The position numbers and the translations under genes are program-made. From NCBI RefSeq assembly GCF_000743575.1, contig NZ_JQGC01000015.1:124001-188000 (forward strand): a stretch of 64,000 nucleotides of DNA, given 5' to 3'. The notes under the pieces were generated by a model. It did no database searches. It was not told the origin of the DNA and saw nothing but the letters and a program-made list of their open reading frames with translations. Shown here piece after piece: positions 42,758 through 50,764 of this stretch. The DNA comes from Devosia riboflavina. GTDB taxonomy: Bacteria; Pseudomonadota; Alphaproteobacteria; Rhizobiales; Devosiaceae. Every line of letters starts with the position of its first letter. The first letter of the stretch is position 1.

Positions 42758-42802
42758 GCATGCCTTTGTCCCGAAACCGGTGCCCACTTTCGGGAGGCAT
42801 GC
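42758..42802. repeat. Palindromic intergenic repeat, family 2, copy 2 (bidirectional terminator-like)
   Basis: Nested arms GCATGCCT/AGGCATGC and CCCGAAA/TTTCGGG around ACCGGTGCCCAC. Same core as 7807-7851. It lies exactly between the convergent flavoprotein and PagL-like genes. Confidence 0.7.
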
Positions 42803-43387
42803 TTAGAACTTCCAGCCGAGGCGGATGCCCATATTGGTCAAGCCGCGATTGTCGAGGCAGAGATTGGCATTTGAGGCGTGCTCGATCGTCGCCATAATCG
42901 AGGCATTAGGCGAGAGCTGAACGCCGAGACTGGCGGCTTCGTGGAACAGCAGGGAACAGCCCAGACTGCGTGCGGGCATGGGCGTCGGGCCGATATTATT
43001 GCCCGTGTGCACGGCGCCGCCAAAGGCGACTTCGATGAAAACCGGCGAATCGAAGAGGGGCACGGTCCAGCTCGCGCCGGCATAGACCATGCTTTCAAGG
43101 CCACCCGTATTGAGCGTGGCGCCGATATGAGGGCGGAGTTCGCCCAGCGTGACCCAGTCGGTCAGGCCCGGCGTGTCGAACAGCAGCTCGATATTGAGGT
43201 TCTGGACGCGGTCGGCATTGAGCAGGTCGAGGAAGGTCCCGGGCTCGTCGACGCTATGGGCAAAGATTCCGCCGCGAATTTCGGAAATGCCAAAATCCTG
43301 CGCGAGGGCAGGGGCCGAAAACAGCAGAAGCACCGTTAGTGCGATACGGCTCGTCTCATGGATCTTCATAGAGAAAGTAGTCCCCAT
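42803..43387 (-). CDS. Acyloxyacyl hydrolase (PagL-like lipid A 3-O-deacylase) 1
   Basis: A 194-residue outer-membrane beta-barrel candidate. A signal peptide ends near residue 30 (FSAPALAQ). The C-terminal region IEHASNANLCLDN, then GLTNMGIRLGWKF, has the PagL H-x-S-N motif and the terminal aromatic residue of barrel proteins. PagL removes the 3-O acyl chain of lipid A. I could not identify the Glu of the H-S-E triad at the usual distance after Ser. The start may instead be the ATG at 43369. A paralog lies 29 bp upstream. Confidence 0.8.
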   Translation of the reverse strand: MGTTFSMKIHETSRIALTVLLLFSAPALAQDFGISEIRGGIFAHSVDEPGTFLDLLNADRVQNLNIELLFDTPGLTDWVTLGELRPHIGATLNTGGLESMVYAGASWTVPLFDSPVFIEVAFGGAVHTGNNIGPTPMPARSLGCSLLFHEAASLGVQLSPNASIMATIEHASNANLCLDNRGLTNMGIRLGWKF

Positions 43388-43416
43388 CGTCTGAGGATAC
43401 TAAGCAAAAGAAGGTG

Positions 43417-44004
43417 TTAGAACTTCCAGCCCAGGCGGACGCCGAAATTCGAGAGGCCGTCATTGGCCTCGCAGTAATTGTTATTGGAGGTGTGCTCGTA
43501 GGTGACGGTGGCCGTCACATTGTCCGAGAGATTGGCGCCGATACCGAAGCGCTCGTAGAAATTGATGCGGCAGCCAAAATTCTTCGTGGGATAAGCGGCG
43601 CCGGTCAGAGCGCCGTCGTGAATGGCGGCGCCAAACGTACCTTCCAAGTAAATTGGCGTATCGAAGATCGGCAATTGCCAGGTGAGGCCGGCATGGAGGA
43701 GATTTTCCTTGCCGCCGAGATTGATGGTGGTCCCGATCTCGGGCCGGGGCGAGCCGATCCAGCGGAAGGCATCGATGTCGGGAGAGACGAAAAGCACGTC
43801 GAAGCTGAGGCTTCGGACTTCCGTGATCTGCCATTCATTGACGAGGAACGGCAGCATGGCGCCGTGCACATTATAGGCATGGAGGCCAAAGCGCAGTTCA
43901 TCGACGACGCCTGCCAGCGGATGGGGATCGAGCAGATTCTGCGCGTTCGCAGTCCCGGTGCCGCAGGCACCCAATAGCATCGTCAGAAGAATAGCACGCC
44001 GCAC
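43417..44004 (-). CDS. Acyloxyacyl hydrolase (PagL-like lipid A 3-O-deacylase) 2
   Basis: A 195-residue exported protein. Its signal peptide (residues 1-21) includes a Cys in GACGTG, so a lipoprotein signal is possible. The mature part is colinear with its neighbour and ends YEHTSNNNYCEANDGLSNFG then VRLGWKF, keeping the H-x-S-N motif. The two genes are in tandem, 29 bp apart, on the minus strand, and probably arose by duplication. Having two suggests remodelling of lipid A under different conditions or divergent substrates. Confidence 0.8.
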   Translation of the reverse strand: MRRAILLTMLLGACGTGTANAQNLLDPHPLAGVVDELRFGLHAYNVHGAMLPFLVNEWQITEVRSLSFDVLFVSPDIDAFRWIGSPRPEIGTTINLGGKENLLHAGLTWQLPIFDTPIYLEGTFGAAIHDGALTGAAYPTKNFGCRINFYERFGIGANLSDNVTATVTYEHTSNNNYCEANDGLSNFGVRLGWKF

Positions 44005-44112
44005 AGCATAACCCTCATTCGCTTCAAGCTAGCACAAAAGGGCGCTTTGCGTAAGCCTCTGGAAATCCATCGGCAGGTACCGATATAAGCGGGACAACCG
44101 TTGGAGTTTCCC

Positions 44113-45126
44113 ATGCCCGCCAGTTTCAAGCTTTCCCTCCAGGATCTCGCCCCCATTGCCCAGGGCAGTTCCACTGCAGAGGCCATGGCAGAGACGGTGA
44201 AGCTGGCGCAGGCGGCAGACGAATTGGGCTATGAGCGGCTCTGGTATGCCGAGCATCACGGCATGCCGAGCATCGCATCTTCCGTGCCGGAAATTCTCAT
44301 CGGCAGCGCCGCGGCTGCCACCAAAGGCATCCGCGTCGGCTCCGGCGGCGTCATGCTGCTCAACCATGCGCCGCTACGTATTGCCGAGGCCTATCGTACG
44401 CTCGAAGCGCTGCATCCGAGCCGCATCGATCTCGGGCTTGGCCGTGCACCAGGCGGGGATGGTTATGCCATGCGGGCCCTGCGCTCCGGTGGTGGCGAGG
44501 AATTTTCCAATTATCTCGCCGAACTGATGGCTTTTGACGAGGACAATTTCCCGTCCGATCATCCGTTCTCGCGGGTTCCGGTTTCGCCCGGTGGCGTTCG
44601 TCTCCCGCCCAAATGGCTGCTTGGTTCCTCTGGCGCCAGCGCCGAGGCCGCGGGTCAGATCGGCTTTGGCTATGCCTTTGCGGCGCATTTTTCGCACACC
44701 CCGGCGGCGCCCGCTTTTGCGTCCTATCGTGCCGCGTTCGAGCCATCGGCGGATTTTCCAGAGCCGCGCACGATTCTCTGTCTCTCGGTCATCGCCGCGC
44801 CGACCGATGAGGAGGCGAAGTATCTCGCGACCTCACAGGCCGTGAACTGGGCCCTGTTCGTGACGGGTGAGCAGCGCCGTCTGACGCCCCCGGAAGAAGC
44901 CATTGAGCGCGCCAAAACCCTGACGCCGCAGCAACAGCAGGTGATTGCGCATCAGGGTGCTCTCTGGATGGTCGGCAGTGCCGAACGCATGGCCGAAGAA
45001 ATCACGGCAAAGGCGCGGGAAGCGCAGGCTGACGAAGTGATGATCACCACCACCATTCACTCCTATGAATTGCGCCGCCGGTCCTTCGCGCTTCTCGCTG
45101 AGGCGCTGGGGGTTGAGCCCCGCTAA
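44113..45126 (+). CDS. LLM class flavin-dependent oxidoreductase
   Basis: A 337-residue luciferase-like monooxygenase using FMNH2, with the (beta/alpha)8-barrel layout. Signature segments: GYERLWYAEHHGMPSIAS near residues 39-56, the GSGGVMLLNHAPLRIAEAYR stretch, and DLGLGRAPGGDG near 111-122. It belongs to the single-subunit MsnO8-like group; the substrate is unknown. GGAG lies seven bases before the ATG. The gene ends in its own terminator, which includes the stop codon. Confidence 0.92.
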   Translation: MPASFKLSLQDLAPIAQGSSTAEAMAETVKLAQAADELGYERLWYAEHHGMPSIASSVPEILIGSAAAATKGIRVGSGGVMLLNHAPLRIAEAYRTLEALHPSRIDLGLGRAPGGDGYAMRALRSGGGEEFSNYLAELMAFDEDNFPSDHPFSRVPVSPGGVRLPPKWLLGSSGASAEAAGQIGFGYAFAAHFSHTPAAPAFASYRAAFEPSADFPEPRTILCLSVIAAPTDEEAKYLATSQAVNWALFVTGEQRRLTPPEEAIERAKTLTPQQQQVIAHQGALWMVGSAERMAEEITAKAREAQADEVMITTTIHSYELRRRSFALLAEALGVEPR

Positions 45127-45137
45127 AGCGGGGTTTT
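45118..45137 (+). terminator. Intrinsic terminator of the LLM oxidoreductase
   Basis: CCCCGC-TAAA-GCGGGG followed by TTTTG; the loop contains the stop codon. Confidence 0.85.
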
Positions 45138-45208
45138 GTGGAAAACTTAACGTTTCTTTACCGAAACGACGGCACGATCGGCTCAGTCCCACCGTGCCGG
45201 AATTCTCC

Positions 45209-46411
45209 ATGAGCGCCGCAGGCTTCGTGCTGGCCATCAACCTCTTTATCGCGGGGTTGTTTGCCACCGCCTTTGGCATTGTTGCCGCCTACTTTCGCGA
45301 TGCCATCGGCGCGCGGTGGCTATCACTGGCCTATGCGACCGGCATTCTCAACGGCGTCTTCGAATTCATCCTGCCCTATCAGGTCGATGCAAGGCCGGTC
45401 AGCGTTTCCATATTCGCGGCCTTTCTGTTTGCGCTCGCCCTTTCCAATGTCGGCATTGCGCGCCATTACGGCATCAGGCCGCCCTGGCTCATTCTCGGGC
45501 TGGTCGTTGCGGTCTCGCTGGCCATCAATGTCGCCATTCTCGATATGCCGCGTGACTCTTTTGTGCGCGCCATTCTCTATCAGGCGCCTTATGCGGTGCT
45601 GCAACTCCTCGGCGCCGCGCTTATCCTGACGCGAAAATCCAACCGCGCCCTCGATATGGCCCTGGTTGGCCTCATGGTGGTGGTCGCGCTCAATTTCCTC
45701 TCAAAACCCTTCATTGCCTTGCTGATCGGTTCGGGGGGCTCGCCGCAGGGATATCTCGGCAGCAGTTATGCGGCGATTTCGCAGAGTACGGCGGCGGTGC
45801 TGTTGATCTCCAATGGCCTTCTCATTCTGCTCATCATCGTGCGGGACATGATGGCCGATATGACGGCGCGCTCGGAGACCGACACGCTGTCGGGCCTGCT
45901 CAATCGGCGCGGTTTTGAGGATCGTGCTGAAAAGGCCCGGTTGCTGGCGGTGCGGGCGGGTGCTCCGGCGGTGATGATCGTGGCCGATCTCGACCATTTC
46001 AAAGCCATCAATGACAGTTTTGGCCATGCCGCGGGGGATTTTGCGATTGCCGCTTTCGGTCGCGTGCTGAGGCAGAGCTTTGATCTGCGGGCCGTTATCG
46101 GCCGGCTGGGCGGGGAAGAATTCGCCATTTTGCTGCCCGGCGCCGACCTCGGTGTCGCCCGGGGCGCGGCTGAGATGGCAAGGCGGCTGCTTCGCGACCT
46201 GCCGGCGGCAGAGCGCGGCATGGAGCGGCAGATCACGTCTTCCTTCGGTATTGCCGCCATGGAGACAGGCGAAAGCCTGGCTGACCTGTTGCGGCGCGCC
46301 GATACGGCCCTTTACGAAGCAAAAAATCGCGGGCGCGATCGCGTGTGCGTCGCGCCGGTTACGGCCATTGGAATTTTACGAGATGGGCCCGAGCAGCAGG
46401 CTCGGGCATGA
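45209..46411 (+). CDS. Membrane-bound diguanylate cyclase (GGDEF)
   Basis: A 400-residue protein that makes cyclic di-GMP. Six or seven hydrophobic helices fill residues about 5-215, and the GGDEF domain spans about 225-390. The active site RLGGEEF and DLDHFKAINDSFGHAAGD are intact. Start at MSAAGFVLAI, since the frame upstream overlaps the LLM gene. It has the same layout as the cyclase at 3393 but lacks its proline-rich insert. Its 3' end forms a GCCCGAGC/GCTCGGGC hairpin (46387-46407) shared with the convergent gene. Confidence 0.92.
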   Translation: MSAAGFVLAINLFIAGLFATAFGIVAAYFRDAIGARWLSLAYATGILNGVFEFILPYQVDARPVSVSIFAAFLFALALSNVGIARHYGIRPPWLILGLVVAVSLAINVAILDMPRDSFVRAILYQAPYAVLQLLGAALILTRKSNRALDMALVGLMVVVALNFLSKPFIALLIGSGGSPQGYLGSSYAAISQSTAAVLLISNGLLILLIIVRDMMADMTARSETDTLSGLLNRRGFEDRAEKARLLAVRAGAPAVMIVADLDHFKAINDSFGHAAGDFAIAAFGRVLRQSFDLRAVIGRLGGEEFAILLPGADLGVARGAAEMARRLLRDLPAAERGMERQITSSFGIAAMETGESLADLLRRADTALYEAKNRGRDRVCVAPVTAIGILRDGPEQQARA

Positions 46412-46427
46412 TTGCTTTGTGAGACGC

Positions 46428-46706
46428 CTAGTTGAGCGCGGCGCGCGGTACGAGTTCGCAGTCCCCGGCCTGAGTGACCTTCAGCGCCAGTTGCTGGCGA
46501 TCAAGTTCGGCGAACCAGGCGGTCCAGGAGCACGGGCTCATGCCGTCGTCGAGCGTGCCGCCCTGGCTGCGGACGAACCGCAGCAGCAATTTGGATTTCT
46601 CTTCGCCGAAACGGTTGCGGATACGCGCAAAGGCGGGAATGCCCTTGCGATCAGTGACCCAGCTCTGGATATCGCTGTGTCGCGTCAGAGTGTGTGTTGC
46701 CGACAT
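46428..46706 (-). CDS. Small protein of unknown function
   Basis: A 92-residue soluble protein I do not recognise with certainty. The layout is T-R-H-S-D-I-x-S-W, then RKGIPAFARIRNRFGEEKSK, LLLRFVRSQGG, and SWTAWFAELDRQQLALKVT. It loosely recalls small rhizobial proteins with an N-terminal I-x-x-W-x-x-x-R-x-G-x-P-A pattern that are often misannotated as glucan-branching enzyme. GGAGGAGG lies seven bases before the ATG, good evidence that it is translated. One Cys pair (Cys59 and Cys83 approximately) is present. Confidence 0.75.
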   Translation of the reverse strand: MSATHTLTRHSDIQSWVTDRKGIPAFARIRNRFGEEKSKLLLRFVRSQGGTLDDGMSPCSWTAWFAELDRQQLALKVTQAGDCELVPRAALN

Positions 46707-46793
46707 GTATAGCCTCCTCCACGAGGTATTTTGGGCACTTTTGGCCCTTACCCGCCTAACGGCCCCGGTCCTCCACCGGTTCCTGGCAGGCGT

Positions 46794-47603
46794 TCAATTC
46801 TCGATGAGTTGAGTGACAAGCTTCAGACGCTGCATCTCCTCTCTTGAAAAATAATAGAGCCGGTCGGGCGGCGTATCGAGCGCATGCAGCCAAAGGGCCG
46901 GGTCGACGCCGCTTTTGGTCAGATGTCTCGTGATTTCGGCCGTGGTCGATTGCGCATCGGCCATGGCAACACCCGCCACGGCCATGGCATCGCGCGATGC
47001 CTCGCCAAGCGATGCGGCATAGATCTGGTGTACGCCGATGGCGGAGTCGGCACTGGCCAGGCGCTCGGCGCCGGAGGCGAAAATGATGGGGCAGGAGGAG
47101 GCACAGAGATTTCCGGCGGCGACCTTTGTCGCGAGGCCTTTTTCCTGGATGAGGGCGCCGATCTCCAGCGCGTCCATCACTGATCCTCCGGGCGAATCAA
47201 GAACTACAGTCTTCACGTATTCGCCGCGTTGTTCAATCTCCGTCCTGAACCGGATTGCGGAACCGGGATCGATGGTGCCAGCCAGTTTCAGGTCGCCGCC
47301 GCTCTCGAGGGTGATGGCGAGCGGCGCATCGAGGGTTTCCGGCGACGAGGTGATGTGCGGCATGGGCCGGCCTTCGACCCCGCTGCCTGGGTCCGCCGGG
47401 GGCAATATCGGCGTCAAGGCGGGCGCCAGGGCAGCAGGCTCACTCAGGGCCAGCTCGCGAAAATCAACATAGAGCACACTGGCCGTGCCGATCAGCAGGG
47501 CAAAGAACGCCGCGCGGATAATATTGCCATCATCGATGGCTGCAAGCCGGCTGACAATGCCGGGACTGGCCGAAGGCGCACGGTCGTTTGCCTCGGTCTT
47601 CAT
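46794..47603 (-). CDS. Membrane-anchored ClpP/crotonase-fold protease-like protein
   Basis: A 269-residue protein with one N-terminal membrane helix (residues about 29-48) and a periplasmic ClpP-like domain at about 85-265. The oxyanion-type loop VVLDSPGGSVMDALEIG, the candidate nucleophile region NLCASSCPIIFASGAERLA and SAIGVHQIY (His) match predicted periplasmic COG3904-type proteins, a branch of the SppA/ClpP superfamily. Targets are unknown. Its start overlaps the stop of the upstream membrane protein gene (ATGA), implying that the two act together. Confidence 0.78.
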   Translation of the reverse strand: MKTEANDRAPSASPGIVSRLAAIDDGNIIRAAFFALLIGTASVLYVDFRELALSEPAALAPALTPILPPADPGSGVEGRPMPHITSSPETLDAPLAITLESGGDLKLAGTIDPGSAIRFRTEIEQRGEYVKTVVLDSPGGSVMDALEIGALIQEKGLATKVAAGNLCASSCPIIFASGAERLASADSAIGVHQIYAASLGEASRDAMAVAGVAMADAQSTTAEITRHLTKSGVDPALWLHALDTPPDRLYYFSREEMQRLKLVTQLIEN

Positions 47604-48940
47604 GCCGGTCGCGGCCCGTCGGTGCGTTTGCGCTGGGCGGTCTCGATGGGGGTGACGGTGCCATCGTCGGGCGGTAGTTCGGCGGCCGCGGGCAGGTCTT
47701 CTGCCGGTGCCTGTGGCTCTGGCTTGGGCTGTCCGGTTGCGACGTCGATGCCGGCGGCCTCCATGCGGCGATAGAGCGCCAGGGCGCGCAGCATTTCCGC
47801 CGCGGTGATGTTCTCGGCCTCTTCGAGCGAGGACGAATCTTTTCGCATGGCGTCATTGACGATCATCAGCACGAGAACCAGCACGACCGGCAGCAGGTCG
47901 ATGGAAATGGCGCCGGCCCAGGAGGGAATGAAATCCTGCCAGTAGCGCAGGACGGCTTCGGCTGACGAAAGCGGGGTGTAGCGGCGTTGTTCGACCTGCG
48001 GGGTGGCGAGGATCTCGTCGGCTGCGGCGCTGAGCGCGGTGGACTGGGCGGCGACGGAGGCGCGCACCGTTTCCATCACCTGGTCCTGGCGATTGGCGAG
48101 GTCGGCCGAGCGGCCATCGGCCACCGGGGCGATGAAGCCGGCGGAAAGATCGGCCGAGGCGCGCTTGACCGAGGCGGCGACGCCGGTCTGCTGCAGGGCG
48201 GCAATCACGGCGGAGAGCTGCACGGCCTCGGTCTGGAAGGCGTCGGCGCGCGGCTCGATCTGGCCGGGCGTGGAAACCAGTTCGCGCATGGTGGCGAGGC
48301 GCGCCGAACCCTGTTCGAAGAGCGCGGCGACCTCCTCGCGGCTGCCGGTAATGGTTGCAGCCAACTGGTTCATCTGCGAGCCCATCTGGGTGAGCAATTG
48401 CACGACGCTGCCCGAACCGGTGGTGCCGGTGAGGGCGCCGGATTCGCGCTCGTCCGCAGCCAGGCCCGAAAACCGTTCGGCAGCGCGCTGCACGTCGGGC
48501 AGGAGGCTCTGCGCGGCCAAGGCATTGGCATGGGCCTGGTCGAGGTCTTCGGCATAGCCCTGGAGGGTGACGGCCATGTGCTGCTCCGTGGCAGCCGACC
48601 CCGCGAGGGCGGCGGCATTGAGCCAGGAGGACATGGCGATGATCATGGCGCAGCCGATGGTCATGGTGATGAAAAGGCCGATGCGTTGCACGCCAGAGGT
48701 CACGAGCGGCACGAAGCGGAGCATAAAGCTCCAGAAGGCATAGATGGCGACGGAGACAGCGGCCGAATAGATGATGGCGGCAAAGAAGACGAAAGTGGCG
48801 GAGCCATCGAGAATGCCGCGGACGCCGAGATAGGTATAAACGCCTGAGGCGAGCGCCAGGACCGCGAGGGCGAAGCGGGTCATGGTCTCCACCCCGCGCA
48901 CCGTTTCGTTGAGACGGAAGGCGTTGGGCTTGAGCTGCAT
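47600..48940 (-). CDS. Unknown four-helix membrane protein with a large extracytoplasmic helical domain
   Basis: A 446-residue protein I do not recognise. Three membrane helices lie at about residues 20-45, 49-75 and 88-113. A helix-rich domain of roughly 230 residues (115-345) follows, with Ala/Gln/Glu/Ser-rich segments suggesting coiled coil. Then come a fourth helix (about 350-372) and a cytoplasmic tail with a Pro/Glu-rich stretch. The layout recalls sensors or scaffold proteins. It is translationally coupled to the ClpP-like protease, for which it could be an adaptor, anchor or substrate. Confidence 0.7.
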   Translation of the reverse strand: MQLKPNAFRLNETVRGVETMTRFALAVLALASGVYTYLGVRGILDGSATFVFFAAIIYSAAVSVAIYAFWSFMLRFVPLVTSGVQRIGLFITMTIGCAMIIAMSSWLNAAALAGSAATEQHMAVTLQGYAEDLDQAHANALAAQSLLPDVQRAAERFSGLAADERESGALTGTTGSGSVVQLLTQMGSQMNQLAATITGSREEVAALFEQGSARLATMRELVSTPGQIEPRADAFQTEAVQLSAVIAALQQTGVAASVKRASADLSAGFIAPVADGRSADLANRQDQVMETVRASVAAQSTALSAAADEILATPQVEQRRYTPLSSAEAVLRYWQDFIPSWAGAISIDLLPVVLVLVLMIVNDAMRKDSSSLEEAENITAAEMLRALALYRRMEAAGIDVATGQPKPEPQAPAEDLPAAAELPPDDGTVTPIETAQRKRTDGPRPA

Positions 48941-49125
48941 CTCTGGTCCCCCTTGCGGCCGCGCGGACCGATTGAGCCGACGTTAACACAGCGATCTCGG
49001 CAAGAAGTGGGCAGATTGCGACGCGGTTAATGCTGGTACGATGACGCTGTCGTGAGCGCGCTTTGTGCTTGCGGGGCGAGGCACGAGGGCGCTAGGCCAA
49101 TCCGGCGACGACACGGGAGACGAGA

Positions 49126-50127
49126 ATGACGAAGAAAGTCCGCTGGGGGATTTTGTCCACCGCCAATATCGGCATGGCCAAGGTAACGCCGGCCATCCAG
49201 AAGGCGGAGAATTGCGAAGTGGTCGCGATTGCCTCGCGCGATCTCGGAAAAGCCCGCGAAGCGGCCGACAAGCTGGGCATTGCCAAAGCCTATGGCTCTT
49301 ATGAAGAGCTCTTTGCCGATCCCGATATCGATGTCATCTACAATCCCCTGCCCAACCACCTGCATGTGCCCATGACGCTCGCGGCCACGCGGGCGGGAAA
49401 GCATGTGCTCTGCGAAAAGCCCATCGCCATCACGGCAAAGGAAGCTGAAGAGCTGCGCCAGGTGCCGGCGGGGCGCCTCGTCATGGAGGCCTTCATGATC
49501 CGCTTCCATCCGCAATGGCAGCGGGCGCGCGAGATCATCCGCTCGGGCGAATTGGGGGAAGTGCGCGCCATCGACGCCGTCTTTTCCTATTTCAACGCCA
49601 ATCCGGACAATGTGCGCAACCAGGCCGATATCGGCGGTGGCGGCATTCTGGATATCGGTTGCTATCCGATCACCTCGGGCCGGTTCCTCTTCGAAAGCGA
49701 GCCGCAGCGCGTCGTCTCGCTGGTCGAGCGCGATCCCAATTTCGGCACCGATCGTCTCGCCAGCGTGCTGATGGATTTTGGTGGCGGCAAGCGCCTCAGC
49801 TTCACCTGCTCGACCCAGCTCGCGCCGCACCAGCGCGTGCAAGTCTTTGGAACCAAGGGCAAGCTCGAGATCGTCATTCCCTTCAATGCTCCGCCCAATG
49901 AACGGACCGCAATCCTGGTGGATACCGGCTCGCCAATCGACGGCTCGCTGGCGCGTCGGGAAATCCTGCCGGCCTGCGATCAATATACCGAACAGGCTAG
50001 CGCCTTCGCCAAGGCTGTCCTTGGGGAGATTCCAGCGCCCTACGGTGTCGACGATGCCATCGCCTCGATGAAGGTACTCGACGCCATCTTTGCCAGCGAA
50101 AAATCGGGTGCCTGGGAGCGGGTTTAG
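49126..50127 (+). CDS. Gfo/Idh/MocA family NAD(P)-dependent oxidoreductase
   Basis: A 333-residue dehydrogenase. The N-terminal Rossmann domain has RWGILSTANIGMAKVTPAIQ, and the family motif HVLCEKPIAITAKEAEEL (E-K-P) lies near residues 93-110. The C-terminal alpha/beta domain carries GGGGILDIGCYPIT, with the conserved Asp/His-like region. Substrates include sugars, inositol and trans-dihydrodiols. Its end overlaps the convergent TetR gene by four bases, and no sugar operon is near. Confidence 0.9.
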   Translation: MTKKVRWGILSTANIGMAKVTPAIQKAENCEVVAIASRDLGKAREAADKLGIAKAYGSYEELFADPDIDVIYNPLPNHLHVPMTLAATRAGKHVLCEKPIAITAKEAEELRQVPAGRLVMEAFMIRFHPQWQRAREIIRSGELGEVRAIDAVFSYFNANPDNVRNQADIGGGGILDIGCYPITSGRFLFESEPQRVVSLVERDPNFGTDRLASVLMDFGGGKRLSFTCSTQLAPHQRVQVFGTKGKLEIVIPFNAPPNERTAILVDTGSPIDGSLARREILPACDQYTEQASAFAKAVLGEIPAPYGVDDAIASMKVLDAIFASEKSGAWERV

Positions 50128-50690
50128 CTTTTGGGCAGTTCCGGCGTGATCAGCCGCTCGGCCAGAACCGGAAGAGCGGCGCGCACGGAGGCCTCATCGA
50201 TAAGCTTGCGGGCGACGCCATAGGCCGCCGCCTGCACCAGCCGGTTGAGCTCGGCCGGCTCGCGCACACCAGCCGCGCGCAATTGCTGCACCATGGTCTC
50301 GTTCATCTGCGTATCGAGCGTACGGAAGCGGAGCGAGACGCGGCTATGGGTCGAATAGAGTTCTTCGGCAAAGGGCGAGGTTTCGACCACGGCGGCGATG
50401 GTGCCATATTTTCCCGCCAGCGCCGCGCCGATGCGCTGGGCAACCGTGCCGGGTCCGGCCATGCCCGCGTCGAAGGCGGCGGTCAGCGCGTCGGAAAGGT
50501 CGTCGAGAATCGCGGTAAAGACCGCGTCCTTGTCGGAAAAATAGCCATAGAGCGTGGGCTTGGCGACGCCGGCGGCGCGGGCGATCGCCTCCATGGTCGT
50601 GCCCCGCAAGCCATCGCGCACAAATAGCAGCCGCGCCGCATCCAGAATGCGGCGGCGCTTTTCGGCGGCGCGATCAAGGCCCAGGTCCAT
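50124..50690 (-). CDS. TetR/AcrR family transcriptional repressor
   Basis: A 188-residue TetR protein. The HTH lies at residues about 8-55: AAEKRRRILDAARLLFVRDG, then TTMEAIARAAGVAKPTLYGYFSDKDAVF. A TetR_C ligand domain follows. The start is the ATG giving MDLGLDRAAE; one at 50708 adds six residues. It is divergent from the SDR reductase at 50765, with a perfect 14-bp-arm operator between them. The repressor and reductase form a module parallel to that at 10902-12599. Confidence 0.9.
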   Translation of the reverse strand: MDLGLDRAAEKRRRILDAARLLFVRDGLRGTTMEAIARAAGVAKPTLYGYFSDKDAVFTAILDDLSDALTAAFDAGMAGPGTVAQRIGAALAGKYGTIAAVVETSPFAEELYSTHSRVSLRFRTLDTQMNETMVQQLRAAGVREPAELNRLVQAAAYGVARKLIDEASVRAALPVLAERLITPELPKS

Positions 50691-50713
50691 CTCTTGCAAA
50701 CTCCACATCTTGA

Positions 50714-50751
50714 ACGAACTGAACGATTAAACTATATATCGTTCAGTTCGT
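50714..50751. promoter_or_regulatory. TetR operator between the repressor and the reductase
   Basis: ACGAACTGAACGAT and ATCGTTCAGTTCGT are perfect 14-bp arms around a 10-base AT-rich spacer that looks like a -10 element. Binding here would shut off both divergent genes. Confidence 0.8.
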
Positions 50752-50764
50752 CAGGAGAACAATC

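Noticed and set aside
44060..44095. Short dyad (ATCGG...CCGAT) before the LLM oxidoreductase as an operator
   Set aside because: Arms of only five bases with a six-base gap, easily due to chance, and no adjacent regulator gene.
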